From contig CAZGAQ010000001.1 of NCBI GenBank assembly GCA_964523405.1, positions 186,001-250,000 on the forward strand: DNA of 64,000 nucleotides. The letters run 5' to 3'. The stretch comes from CAZGAQ01 sp964523405 (GTDB lineage Bacteria > Planctomycetota > Phycisphaerae > UBA1845 > Fen-1342). Made by a program: the position numbers and the translations under genes. Positions within the stretch are counted from its first letter, which is position 1; each line of letters begins with the position of its first letter. Of the stretch, positions 16,355-25,334 are shown piece after piece. The notes below the pieces were generated by a model. It saw nothing but the letters and a program-made list of their open reading frames with translations. It ran no database searches and was not told where the DNA came from.

Positions 16355-17929
16355 ATGGAGCCAGTCAGCATGCGCCTGCCGGCCTGCGAGCATTCCCATC
16401 AGGGCGAGCGGCCATGCGACCTGCGCGCGACGTTTGACCGTGCGAGCGCGGCGAGTACGGACGGCATCCTGATCATCACGGCGCGGCGGATGGTCTGTTA
16501 CTGCAACGGGGCGGCAGAGCGCATCCTGGGGCGGCCGGCGGGGGAGCTGTTGGGGGCGCCGCTGCGAGTGCCGTTGGGCGAGGGCGGGGGCGTGGAGACG
16601 AGCCTGGTGGGGCCGGAGGGGCGTGAACTGATCGTGGAGGTGCGGACCATTGCCACGGAATGGGCGGGGGAACCGGCACAACTGGTGCTGTTGCGGGACG
16701 TGACGGAACGGCGGCGGCTGGAGCAGGAACTGCGGCAGGCGCACAAGATGGAGGCGCTGGGGGCGCTGGCGGGGGGGATTGCGCACGATTTCAACAACCT
16801 GCTGACGTCGATTCTCTCGTACAGCGGTCTGCTGGTGGAGCAACTGGCGGCGGACGATGCGCGGCACCGCTATGCGACGAAGATCCGGGCGGTGGCGCAC
16901 CGGGCCGCGGCATTGACGGGACAATTGTTGACGTTCAGCCGGCGGAAGGTCGTGCAGGCGCAGGTGCTCGACCTGAACGACATCGTGCGGGAGACCGGCT
17001 CGCTGCTGACGCGGCTGATTGGCGAGACGACTACGCTGGAGATCACCGCATCCGACAGACCGGCGCTGGTGAAGATCGACCGCTCGCAGATGGAGCAGGT
17101 GCTCATGAATCTGGCCGTCAACGCGCGCGATGCGATGCCCGCGGGCGGCCGACTCAGCTACGTGGTCGGGGTGGAGGATGCGACGGGCGTCCCGACGGAA
17201 GGCAACGCCGAGGGGGGACGGCTCGTCGTGCTGACCGTGCGGGACACGGGCTGCGGGATGGATGCGGCCACGCAACAGCGGGTCTTTGAGCCATTCTTCA
17301 CGACGAAGCCGGACGGGCAGGGCACCGGGCTGGGACTGTCGATCGTGTACGGCATCGTGCTGCAGGCCGGGGGAGGGATCAGCCTGCACAGCGCGCCGGG
17401 CCAAGGCACGGTCTTTCGGATCCAACTGCCCAGTGCCGTGCGGGTGTCGGCTGAGGCGGTTCCGGAGCCGGCCAGTCCGCACGCGGCCGTCACGCACGCG
17501 CACCACGGGGCTAACATCTTGCTCGTTGAGGATGACGAGGAGATTCGCACGGTGGTGACGGAGCTGCTGGGGGCGCGGGGTTACCAGGTGGAGGCGGCGG
17601 AGAACGGGGCGGTGGCGCTGGCGATTCTGCAGACGTCGGCGCCGCGCTTCGACCTGGTGATCACGGATCTGGTGATGCCCGTGATGGGGGGGCAGGAGTT
17701 GGCGCAGCACATCCACCGGAGTCTGCCCGAGCTGCCGATTCTGTTCGTGTCCGGCTACTCGAAGCAGACGCTGTCGGATGCGTACCAGGGCAGCCAGCAC
17801 TGTGACTTTCTGGGCAAGCCGTTCGCGCCGGCGGCGCTGCAGGACAAGGTGGCGCGGCTACTGCGGCTGCGCGGCGAGCGGCTGGCGGCCCAGCGTACGG
17901 GCACGGCGCGGGCGGTGCTGTCGGCCTAG
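16355..17929 (+). CDS. Hybrid sensor histidine kinase (PAS-HisKA-HATPase-REC)
   Basis: A 524-residue soluble kinase. An N-terminal PAS-like domain (DGILIITARRMVCYCNGAAE, ending LLRDVTERRRLEQELRQA) is followed by the dimerisation helix with the phospho-acceptor in ALAGGIAHDFNNLLTSI (His about 144). The ATP-binding domain has LMNLAVNARDAMP, DTGCGMD and GTGLGLSIVYGIV. The C-terminal receiver domain has ILLVEDDEEIRTVV, phospho-acceptor Asp in LVITDLVMPVMGG, and FLGKPF. HDFNN kinases of this kind often feed phosphorelays. GGGAG lies 9 bases before ATG 16355; ATG 16349 is possible. No membrane segment is present, so the signal is cytoplasmic. It is divergent from the sigma-factor gene, with no response regulator beside it. 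Confidence 0.92.
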   Translation: MEPVSMRLPACEHSHQGERPCDLRATFDRASAASTDGILIITARRMVCYCNGAAERILGRPAGELLGAPLRVPLGEGGGVETSLVGPEGRELIVEVRTIATEWAGEPAQLVLLRDVTERRRLEQELRQAHKMEALGALAGGIAHDFNNLLTSILSYSGLLVEQLAADDARHRYATKIRAVAHRAAALTGQLLTFSRRKVVQAQVLDLNDIVRETGSLLTRLIGETTTLEITASDRPALVKIDRSQMEQVLMNLAVNARDAMPAGGRLSYVVGVEDATGVPTEGNAEGGRLVVLTVRDTGCGMDAATQQRVFEPFFTTKPDGQGTGLGLSIVYGIVLQAGGGISLHSAPGQGTVFRIQLPSAVRVSAEAVPEPASPHAAVTHAHHGANILLVEDDEEIRTVVTELLGARGYQVEAAENGAVALAILQTSAPRFDLVITDLVMPVMGGQELAQHIHRSLPELPILFVSGYSKQTLSDAYQGSQHCDFLGKPFAPAALQDKVARLLRLRGERLAAQRTGTARAVLSA

Positions 17930-17953
17930 ATGCCGCGGGCGGGGACGGGGGCG

Positions 17954-19141
17954 CTACAGGCCAACGGGATCGTACCCCTCGATGGCATAGTCACTGGGCT
18001 GCAGGTTGCCGTCGGGGTCGATGGCGGGCTCGGTGATCGCCTGTTTGATGAGGCGTTCGCTGGCGCGCTGGGGGTCATAGGTAATGCGGACCTTGCCCTG
18101 GCCGGGGGCGGGCCAGGCGTCGACGCGCAGGTACCCGCGGACCTTGAGCTCGTCGTTGCGAAGGAGCTGTTTGACGAACATCTCCGTGCTGTGGCGGCAT
18201 TTCACGCCGCGCACCTGCAGGGTGACCGACGCGGTCTGGCGCGGGGGCTGGCCTTCCACGTGGACGAAGGAGGGCAGGGGCGTGGCGTAGCTGGCGGCTA
18301 CCGCGCCACCCAGACAGGCGAGTACAAGCAAGGCGACCGCCGGGGCCGGCGAGCGTGACAGCCAGGTCGGCCAGGCCGGACGGAGCCACTTCGGGGGCCC
18401 CCAGCGCAGCGCGCTGATCTTGGGCGGGCAGGCGCAGAGGCATTCGAGGCAGGACGTGCAACGGGCAGCCGTGACTGCGGGGACTTTGTCGACGCGGATG
18501 CCCATGGGACAAGCGCGGGCGCAGGCGCCGCAGTCGACGCAGGTCTCGTGATTGCGCTGGATGCGCGCCAGGCCGAAGCGGGAGAAAGGCGTGAACACGG
18601 CGGCCAGGGGGCACAGCCAGCGGCAGAAAGGGACCATGACGAACAGGGAGCCGAGGACGATGGCACCCGTGACCACGTAGGCCCAGACGGTGATGTCCTC
18701 GCCGTGGCGGCTGATCAAGACGTAGCAGGGGTCGTAGCCGCGGAAGACGAGTTCGCCGACCCTGGCGGTGAAGTAGATGATGACGCCGAGCACGGCGTAC
18801 TTCAGCAGGGCGAGTCCGCGGTCGAGGTCGTAGGGCACGCGCGCGGGGCGCAGGCCGAGGCGGCGGGCGCCGGCCTGGAGCCACTCGGACAGGGCGCCGA
18901 TCGGGCAGGCGTAGCCGCAGAACGCGCGGCGCGCGAGAAGGGCGAGCACGAGCACGCCGGCGAGGATGTAGAAGTTGGAGGTGCCCAGGGAGCAGGTCAT
19001 ATTGCCGAGGGTCGTGTAGCTGTAGAGGGCCTCGACGCCGCCGAAGGGGCACCAGCGCTCGGTGTGGCCCTGGACGACGAAGACGCCGACGAGCGTGAGG
19101 ACGAGGAAGCCGAGTTGGATGAGCCGACGGGTCAATCTCAT
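17954..19141 (-). CDS. NapH/NosR-like 4Fe-4S polyferredoxin membrane protein with HMA-like C terminus
   Basis: A 395-residue membrane protein. The N-terminal helix is followed by ERWCPFGGVEAL, then FCGYACPIGALSEW and FCRWLCPLAAVFTPF, the Cys motifs on membrane loops typical of NapH/NosR/CcoG proteins. Two ferredoxin-type clusters follow: CVDCGACARACP and CTSCLECLCACP. It probably moves electrons from the quinone pool to a periplasmic or membrane partner. After another helix, the last 80 residues (ASVTLQVRGVKCRHSTEMF to VRITYDPQRASERLIKQAI) resemble a heavy-metal-associated domain, but CRHS replaces the CxxC pair. I start at ATG 19141, directly before the first helix. No nitrous oxide or nitrate reductase genes are nearby, so the partner is unknown. 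Confidence 0.8.
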   Translation of the reverse strand: MRLTRRLIQLGFLVLTLVGVFVVQGHTERWCPFGGVEALYSYTTLGNMTCSLGTSNFYILAGVLVLALLARRAFCGYACPIGALSEWLQAGARRLGLRPARVPYDLDRGLALLKYAVLGVIIYFTARVGELVFRGYDPCYVLISRHGEDITVWAYVVTGAIVLGSLFVMVPFCRWLCPLAAVFTPFSRFGLARIQRNHETCVDCGACARACPMGIRVDKVPAVTAARCTSCLECLCACPPKISALRWGPPKWLRPAWPTWLSRSPAPAVALLVLACLGGAVAASYATPLPSFVHVEGQPPRQTASVTLQVRGVKCRHSTEMFVKQLLRNDELKVRGYLRVDAWPAPGQGKVRITYDPQRASERLIKQAITEPAIDPDGNLQPSDYAIEGYDPVGL

Positions 19142-19171
19142 GTGCGTACCCGAGCGTCGCCCCCGGTACAA

Positions 19172-19200
19172 GGTGGCGCGCCACCGCTCGCGGAGCGGTG
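19172..19200. terminator. Palindrome and hairpin downstream of the ABC exporter genes
   Basis: GGTGGCGCGCCACC (19172-19185) is a perfect 14-base palindrome overlapping a perfect hairpin CACCGCTC-GCG-GAGCGGTG (19182-19200). It lies in the 165-bp gap between the ABC permease stop and the 4Fe-4S gene start, both read on the minus strand. No T-run follows, so termination is only one possible role. Confidence 0.4.
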
Positions 19201-19306
19201 ACGATCGCCGCGGACGTTCACGGCTGCCACAGCCGTGGCGCACCTGGCGCGCCCGCCACGGGCGCGTGCCGAGCCGCGCGCCGGGCCCACCGGAGCGGCG
19301 CGCGCT

Positions 19307-21574
19307 TTAGTATGCCCGATTGGTGGCGGAGCTTTCCAGTGCGATTTCGCGCTTTGCGGCGAGAAGGCACACGGCGATCCCCAGGGTGGCCACGGCCAGG
19401 GCACCGAGTACCCAGGGCAGCGGTGGGGGGGCCTTGTCGCTCAGGGTGCAACCCAGGCGGTCCAGCAGGGGCTTGAGGCCGTCGGCACGACTGGCGAGAA
19501 CGGAAAGCCCATTGTGGAGGGCGTGGGCGAGCATCGCCGGCCAGATGGAGCGGAACTGCACGACCAGCAGACCGAAGAGCAAGCCCAGGCCGGTGGTGAT
19601 GGCCAGGCGGAAGATGCTGTGGTGGTTGACCCCGAAGGCCAGGGCCACGACCGCCAGCGCCGCCCATTTGCCGAGGGATCCGCGCAGGCCGCTGAGCGCA
19701 TACCCCCGGAAGAACAGCTCCTCGCAGACAGCGGGGACGATGGCCAGAAAGAGCACGACGGTCGCCAGGTTCAACGGCTGCAAGAGCACTTCAAGCTTCT
19801 CAAGCTCCCGAATCATCTCTTGCGGCATCGGCAGCCACTGGTTCTGCAGGTACAGCAGCGCCTGGGCGAGCACCCAGGTCGAGGCGCCGAAACACAGCGC
19901 GGCTACGATGGACAAGGGGGGCGGGGGCGCGAGGGCAAAGGTGGGGCGCAGCTCCGTACGGGTGTACGCGGCGCTGGCGGCGGGCAGGGCCACGAAGAGC
20001 GTGGCGAGAATGGCGGCCAAGCCGACCCAGTACCCGAGGGTACCGAGCAGACCGGGGATCTTGAGCAGGCCTTGCTGCGCGAAGAAGTTGAGCGAGAACA
20101 CGAGGGCGATGAGCAGGAAAGCCTGTGCCGCGGTCGGCAGCCGGCGGGGCTTGAAGAAGCGGCGCTGGAAGAGCGTCTTGATCGAGCCCGAGTCGGCGAA
20201 CAGGACGGCTTCCTGCCCGAAGAGGCGGGCGGCGACAGCCACGGCGGCGCCGGCGTAGAGCGTGGTGGAAGCGGTGACCCAGATGATGTTCACCAGCTCG
20301 AACTTCCCGGTGAACAGGTCGCGTGTGAGGATGACGATATTCGTGACCGGCATGATCAGGAGCGGGCCTTCGAGACGTGTGCCGGGCAGCACGCCAACGA
20401 CGGCCGGAATGAGGGCGGCGACCATGACGGGCATGACGTAGTTCTGGGCTTCCTTGAAGCTGCGGGCGAAGCTGCAGACGGCCAGCAGCAGCGCGCTGAA
20501 CATGACCGCCAGCGGCACGAGCAGCAGCAGCACCCAGGGCAGGGCGCCGAGGGGGATGACGACCTGGCCGCCCTGGGTGAGCAGGGAGCCAAGGCCGCCG
20601 AGGTAGATCGTGCCGCCGATCGAGAGCAGGTTGAGGGCGGCGCTGAGCATGCCGATCAGGGCGACGACGACGAACTTGCCGGCGATGAGGTCGACGGTCG
20701 GAACCGGCGCGACCATGAGGGTCTCGAGCGTGCCGCGCTCGCGTTCGCCGGCGGTTAGGTCGATCGCGGGGTAGATCGCGCCGGTGATCGTCATGATGAT
20801 GAGGATCAGGGGGACGATCTGGCCGAGGATGGAGCCGCCGACCTTCTCCGGGGTGGCCGTGGGTTGCTCGCGGATCTGCAGGGGCTCGATGAACGAGCGG
20901 TCCAGATCCTCGCGTTTGAGGCGCTGGTCCAGCAGGGACTGGCCGGCGCGGTCGAGGATGGCCTGCAGCCCGGCGGCGGCAATCTGGCTGCGGATGTCGG
21001 TCTGGTCCATCAGGACGGTGACCAGGGCGGAATGTTCACCGGAAGCGCTGGGCAACTGGTCGCCGACCACGATACCCACGTGCGCCTGGCCGGTGGCGAC
21101 GCGGCGGACGAGTTCGTCGGCGTCGTCGAGCGGGTCGATGACGTACTTGGGCGGCTGGCGGCGGACGTCAGCGCGGGCGGCTTCGGCGGCCGAGCCCTCG
21201 TGCGTGCCGGGAGCGGGGGGTGGCTCGGCGGGTAGTTCACCGCGCTCGGCCTTTTCGACGAGCGCCTCGGCCGGCTGGCTGGCGGCGCCCGGGCGGCGGG
21301 CGGGATCGCTGTCCACGACGGTGCGCAGCCAGTGGGCGACCGCGGCCGAATTCACGGGCTCCGCGCCTTCGGGCGGGACGGACCCGACGACGACGCGGTA
21401 TTCTTCCTGCTTGAGGCGTGTCAGCTGGAGCTCGAAGCCCTGGAGCGAGCCCAGGATCATGGCGGGGTAGAGCGCCATCGGCACGAGGATCATGGCGATC
21501 AGCGTGCGGCGGTCGCGGAGCGTGTCGACCAGCTCTTTGCGCCAGATCGTGTTGATGCGCGCGAGGCGACTCAT
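19307..21574 (-). CDS. ABC-2 type permease fused to a CPBP intramembrane protease
   Basis: A 755-residue fusion. The N-terminal half is a NatB/ABC-2 exporter permease: first helix after KELVDTLRDRRTLIAMIL, a long periplasmic domain, then PAIDLTAGERERGTLETL, the conserved GERE..TLE loop of these permeases, and more helices. The C-terminal half is a CPBP (Abi/CAAX-protease-like) domain with AVCEELFFRGYAL (the Glu-Glu motif), FGVNHHSIF and MLAHALHNG. I start at ATG 21574, which has GGAG 6 bases upstream. The ATP-binding gene lies 67 bp upstream on the same strand. The system probably exports a peptide or ion, with the protease possibly acting on membrane substrates. This fusion is known in planctomycetes. 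Confidence 0.9.
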   Translation of the reverse strand: MSRLARINTIWRKELVDTLRDRRTLIAMILVPMALYPAMILGSLQGFELQLTRLKQEEYRVVVGSVPPEGAEPVNSAAVAHWLRTVVDSDPARRPGAASQPAEALVEKAERGELPAEPPPAPGTHEGSAAEAARADVRRQPPKYVIDPLDDADELVRRVATGQAHVGIVVGDQLPSASGEHSALVTVLMDQTDIRSQIAAAGLQAILDRAGQSLLDQRLKREDLDRSFIEPLQIREQPTATPEKVGGSILGQIVPLILIIMTITGAIYPAIDLTAGERERGTLETLMVAPVPTVDLIAGKFVVVALIGMLSAALNLLSIGGTIYLGGLGSLLTQGGQVVIPLGALPWVLLLLVPLAVMFSALLLAVCSFARSFKEAQNYVMPVMVAALIPAVVGVLPGTRLEGPLLIMPVTNIVILTRDLFTGKFELVNIIWVTASTTLYAGAAVAVAARLFGQEAVLFADSGSIKTLFQRRFFKPRRLPTAAQAFLLIALVFSLNFFAQQGLLKIPGLLGTLGYWVGLAAILATLFVALPAASAAYTRTELRPTFALAPPPPLSIVAALCFGASTWVLAQALLYLQNQWLPMPQEMIRELEKLEVLLQPLNLATVVLFLAIVPAVCEELFFRGYALSGLRGSLGKWAALAVVALAFGVNHHSIFRLAITTGLGLLFGLLVVQFRSIWPAMLAHALHNGLSVLASRADGLKPLLDRLGCTLSDKAPPPLPWVLGALAVATLGIAVCLLAAKREIALESSATNRAY

Positions 21575-21641
21575 CGCGGCTCCGTCGACAGAGGGACACG
21601 GGCAGGCCAGCGGCGCGGCCACGGCGGCAGTCGGCGGGGGC

Positions 21642-22433
21642 TCATGCGGGGACCTCCGGTGCGGCGGTGACGGGCTGCGCCGGCGCGCTGAATACCGGCT
21701 GATTGGCGCCGACGAGGTGCAGGAAGACCTCGCTGAGGCGCTGCTGACCGGTCTGGGCCCGCAGGACGCTCAGGTCGCCCTCCGCGATCAGCCGGCCGTT
21801 GTGGATCAGGCCCATGCGGCGGCACATCTGGTCGATCTCGTCGAGGGCGTGGGTGGACAGCAGGACGGCCTTGCCGGCGTCGGCCTGTGTGCGGATGAAC
21901 TCGAGGATCAGGCGGTTGCTGAGCACGTCCAGGCCAAGCGTGGGCTCGTCGAGGACGAGAATACGCGGATCGGCGATCAGGGCCCGCGCGATGCTGACGC
22001 GCTGCTTCTGGCCGGTCGACAGAGCCCCGCAGCGCAAGTGCAGGTAGCTGCCCATGTCGAGCCATTCGACCAGCTGGGTGATGCGCTGCCGCGCGGCCGC
22101 GTGGGGAATGTCATACAAAGTCGCAAAGTAGTCGAGCACTTCGCGCGGGGTCAGGCGGGCGTAGAGGCCGGTGTTCGCGGTGAGGTAGCCGATCTGGCGC
22201 TTGACGGTCTCGGGATTCGCCGTCACGTCGCTACCGTCAATGCGCACGCGGCCGGAGGTCGGGCGCAAGAGGCCGCTGATCATGCGGAGTGAGGTGGTTT
22301 TGCCGGCGCCGTTGGGGCCGAGGAGGCCGTAGATTTCGCCGGGCAGGACGCGGAAGCTGATCCGGTCGACGGCGGTCTTCTCCGTCCCATCGGGATTTGG
22401 AAAGACCTTGGTCAACTCCTCGATCTGGATCAT
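21642..22433 (-). CDS. ABC transporter ATP-binding protein (NatA-like)
   Basis: A 263-residue ATPase. Walker A is GLLGPNGAGKTTSLRMI, the Q-loop lies near IGYLTANTGLYARLTPREVL, the signature is LSTGQKQRVSIARAL, Walker B is ILVLDEPTLGLD and the switch histidine is in LLSTHALDE. The C-terminal tail is Ala/Pro-rich. It is the energy subunit for the permease-protease fusion encoded just downstream, and the pair matches NatA/NatB-type exporters. Confidence 0.93.
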   Translation of the reverse strand: MIQIEELTKVFPNPDGTEKTAVDRISFRVLPGEIYGLLGPNGAGKTTSLRMISGLLRPTSGRVRIDGSDVTANPETVKRQIGYLTANTGLYARLTPREVLDYFATLYDIPHAAARQRITQLVEWLDMGSYLHLRCGALSTGQKQRVSIARALIADPRILVLDEPTLGLDVLSNRLILEFIRTQADAGKAVLLSTHALDEIDQMCRRMGLIHNGRLIAEGDLSVLRAQTGQQRLSEVFLHLVGANQPVFSAPAQPVTAAPEVPA

Positions 22434-22565
22434 GGGAACGTCCGTTTACCGCGCGCGCCGCAGGTCGGCTGTTGCTTCTATCGGCTGGTCCGGCGCGACG
22501 CTTGTACCGCGTGGATAGCGTAGTCGAAGCCGCGGGGCTTGGCGACGGAGGGCCGTCATTTTGGC

Positions 22566-24161
22566 CTACGCCAGCGAGACCAGGGGGCGCTCGCGGCGTT
22601 CGGGGGCCGCGGTGGGGAGCACGACCCAGAAGGTGGCGCCGAAGCCGAGTTGGCTCTCCAGGCCGATTTCGCCGCCGAGCAGGAAGGCCAGCTCCTTGGC
22701 GATGGCCAGGCCCAGGCCGGTGCCGTGATGCTCGCGTGTCGGTGACTGGTCGATCTGCCGGAACTTTTCGAAGATGGCGGCATGGTGCTCGGGGGCGATG
22801 CCGGGGCCGGTGTCGCGCACGCTGAGGCGTACGTGCTGGTCGTCGAGGCGCGCCGCGTGGAACCAGATTTGCCCGCCTTCGGGGGTGAACTTGATGGCAT
22901 TGCTCAGGAGGTTGAACAGGACCTGGCGCAGGCGGCCGCGATCGGTGGACAGGGTCGGCAGGCCTTCGTCGACCTGCAGGCGCAGGTCGAGTTGTTTCTT
23001 GTCCGCGAGCGGGCGCATGAAGTCGGTCAGCGTGGTACACACGTCGGCGACGTGGACGGTTTCGATGCGCAGCTCGACGCGGTTGGCCTCGATCTTGGCG
23101 AGGTCGAGCAGGTCATTGATGATCTCCAGCAAGATGCGGCCGGAGATGAGGATGTTTTCGGCGTAGCGTGCGGTGCGCGGGTCGAGCTCGGCGGGCTGGC
23201 CCTCGCGGAGGAGCTCGGCGAAGCCGATGATGCTGGTGAGCGGCGTGCGCAGCTCGTGGGAGACGTTCGCGAGGAACTCGCTCTTTACCCGGTTCGCCTC
23301 GTAGAGGGCGACGTTGGTTTCCGCGATCTGACCGAGCTTCTCGTCGAGCAGTCGGTTGGCCTTCTTGAGGTCCTCCTGTGAATCGCGGAGGCGCTCGAGC
23401 ATGGTGTTGATGTTGACGGCGAGCTGCTCGAACTCATCGCCGGTCCGGACGGTCGAGCGCACGGCCAGGTCGCCGTCGGCGACGCGCACCGCGACGGAGC
23501 GCAGCTCGTGGATGGGCGAGAGGATGAAGCGGGTCGTGATGAGGTAGAAGACGAGAATGGCGAGGATGCCGGCGAGTGAGCCGGCGACGACCATCAGCAC
23601 GCGATTGAACAGGGCGGACTGGCCGCTCTGCTCGGCGGGCAGGTCGACGAGGATCATGCCGGCGAGCTGGTTCTCCCGATACGGGCGGGCGCTGCGACCT
23701 TCGCCGTGGCAGTTCAGGCAGCCGCGGTTGACCCACACGGCGTGGGCGTACCAGAAGCGCCGATCGCCCTCCTCCCAGACGGTGCGGTAGTAAAAGCGTT
23801 TGCTGGGGCGCTCCCGGAAGGTCCCGCGGGCGGATTCGATGAACTCGTCGAAGCGGCCGGCGGGGCGTGTGGCGGGCTCGTCGGGGTTGCGTTCCAGGCG
23901 GATGAACTGCGGGGTCAGGGGGCCGCGCTCGGGCAGCAGGCTGGACTTGCCGCTGTGCACGCCGGTGATTTGCGTCGGGCTGGGCAGGACGTGGCGGAAG
24001 TAGGCATCGCACTGGCTCTGGGCCTCGCGGAACGGCTGCTGCAGCACGAGGACCTCGAGGGTGTACCAGGGGACGGCCAGCGCGGCGCCGATGATCAGCA
24101 CCACCGCCAACCCGAAGAGGATGCGATATTTCGTCGCCAGCGAGATTCGCGCGAAGCGCAT
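22566..24161 (-). CDS. Sensor histidine kinase with DUF3365/Tll0287-like haem-binding sensor domain
   Basis: A 531-residue membrane kinase. TM1 (residues 12-30) and TM2 (about 187-208) bracket a periplasmic domain with RFWYAHAVWVNRGCLNCHGE, a CxxCH haem c attachment site (Cys148, Cys151, His152). The surrounding layout matches Tll0287-like/DUF3365 sensor domains thought to respond to redox state or gases. HAMP (about 208-260), a coiled coil, and a HisKA domain with FLANVSHELRTPLTSI (His302) follow, then the ATPase domain (LLSNAIKFTPEGG, DTGPGIAPEH, GTGLGLAIAKEL). I start at ATG 24161; a GTG four codons upstream is possible. The response regulator is not adjacent. A c-type cytochrome maturation system would be required. 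Confidence 0.88.
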   Translation of the reverse strand: MRFARISLATKYRILFGLAVVLIIGAALAVPWYTLEVLVLQQPFREAQSQCDAYFRHVLPSPTQITGVHSGKSSLLPERGPLTPQFIRLERNPDEPATRPAGRFDEFIESARGTFRERPSKRFYYRTVWEEGDRRFWYAHAVWVNRGCLNCHGEGRSARPYRENQLAGMILVDLPAEQSGQSALFNRVLMVVAGSLAGILAILVFYLITTRFILSPIHELRSVAVRVADGDLAVRSTVRTGDEFEQLAVNINTMLERLRDSQEDLKKANRLLDEKLGQIAETNVALYEANRVKSEFLANVSHELRTPLTSIIGFAELLREGQPAELDPRTARYAENILISGRILLEIINDLLDLAKIEANRVELRIETVHVADVCTTLTDFMRPLADKKQLDLRLQVDEGLPTLSTDRGRLRQVLFNLLSNAIKFTPEGGQIWFHAARLDDQHVRLSVRDTGPGIAPEHHAAIFEKFRQIDQSPTREHHGTGLGLAIAKELAFLLGGEIGLESQLGFGATFWVVLPTAAPERRERPLVSLA

Positions 24162-24253
24162 GAGCACACCCACGAGGGGGACGACGACCGGGCGGCATTA
24201 TAGCCCGTGTGTGAGTGCCGCGTAGTCCGCCCGGCACTGACGGGCAGAGCGCG

Positions 24254-25249
24254 TCAGGGCTTGGTGGCCGCGTCCACGACCGGGTTGTTCTTCATCAGTT
24301 CTTCGAACCGGGGTTTGAGCTTGCTGTCGAGCACGCGGATTTCGGCCTTGCGGAACGTCTCGGCGACGAGGCGGTTCATTTCGGCGGGCACGACCCGTTC
24401 CTTCAACTTGGCAGCGACTTCGGTGCGCACGTTGTCGAATTGCACGTCGGACGGCGGGACGCGCCGCTCGAACTGGAGGATGAACCACCACCGCCCGACG
24501 CGGATCGGCTGCGTGCGTTCGCCGGCCCGCTTCAGCGCGAACGCGGCCTCGCGCAGGACCGGGGCCACGGCGTCGTCGTTGAAGGCGAAGGCGTCCATCA
24601 AGCCGCCGCGCTGCGCCGTGGGCGGATCCTGGCTGATCCGCTGTGCCAGCGCGGCGAAGTCCGCGCCCTTTTCGAGCTGGTTAAGGGCCTCATGCAGGCT
24701 GTTGGTGTCGGCGACCTGGAGCGCGCGCACTTCGACTTTCTCGCCGTACAGCCGGCCGAACTCCTCGCGCAGCACGGCGTCGTCGATCTTCAGATCGGCC
24801 TCGACGAGCTTGCGGAGGTGCGCGTTGCGCTCCATGCCGATCTTGAACTCGGTCATGGACAGGCCCTTCTCCTGCAGCAGGTATTCCAGGGCCTGGCGGC
24901 GCTCGTCGTCGGTCAGCGGCTGACCGGTCGCGTTGGTCTGCGGGGCGATCTTGGCGACCGCCTCGTTGTATTCGCGTTCCACGTCGGCGGCACTGACTTT
25001 GATTTTGCGCTTGGCCGTCTCTTCCTGGGCGAGCTCGAGCACGATGAGCTGCTGCATGAGCTGCAGGCCGTGCGCTTCCATGAGCAGGTCCGTCATGCGG
25101 CGTTTGGAGATGGGGTGGCCGTTGACGATCACGACCGCGTCGCCGTCCTGGGCCCGGGCGGGTGTCGGCAGCGTGCCGAACGTGGCGCCACAGATGACGG
25201 CCGCGGCGGTCAGCGTCAGACCGCGGGGATGGGTACGCAGAGCATTCAT
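24254..25249 (-). CDS. Exported parvulin-like peptidyl-prolyl isomerase/foldase (SurA/PpiC-like)
   Basis: A 331-residue protein with a signal peptide (LTLTAAAVICGATFGTLPTP, cleavage near ARA-QDGD), then a chaperone-like N-terminal helical region starting DAVVIVNGHPISKRRMTDLL, the SurA_N pattern. The rotamase-like part lies in VRALQVADTNSLHEALNQLE, GADFAALAQRISQDPPTAQR, GGLMDAFAF and FALKRAGERTQPIRVGRWW. It would help fold or chaperone exported proteins in the periplasm. GGAG lies 7 bases before ATG 25249, and the frame upstream lacks a leader. The active-site histidines of true parvulins are not obvious, so it may act mainly as a chaperone. Confidence 0.85.
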   Translation of the reverse strand: MNALRTHPRGLTLTAAAVICGATFGTLPTPARAQDGDAVVIVNGHPISKRRMTDLLMEAHGLQLMQQLIVLELAQEETAKRKIKVSAADVEREYNEAVAKIAPQTNATGQPLTDDERRQALEYLLQEKGLSMTEFKIGMERNAHLRKLVEADLKIDDAVLREEFGRLYGEKVEVRALQVADTNSLHEALNQLEKGADFAALAQRISQDPPTAQRGGLMDAFAFNDDAVAPVLREAAFALKRAGERTQPIRVGRWWFILQFERRVPPSDVQFDNVRTEVAAKLKERVVPAEMNRLVAETFRKAEIRVLDSKLKPRFEELMKNNPVVDAATKP

Positions 25250-25334
25250 GCGGAGTCTCCAGCTGGAACCGGGGACTATGATACGCGGGGTCGTGGGCCA
25301 GACCAAACGCACCGGAGGGGCCTGGCGGAGCGTG

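Noticed and set aside
16064..17800. N-terminal extension of the sigma-factor frame to 767 codons
   Set aside because: It runs antisense through the hybrid kinase and lacks coding character.
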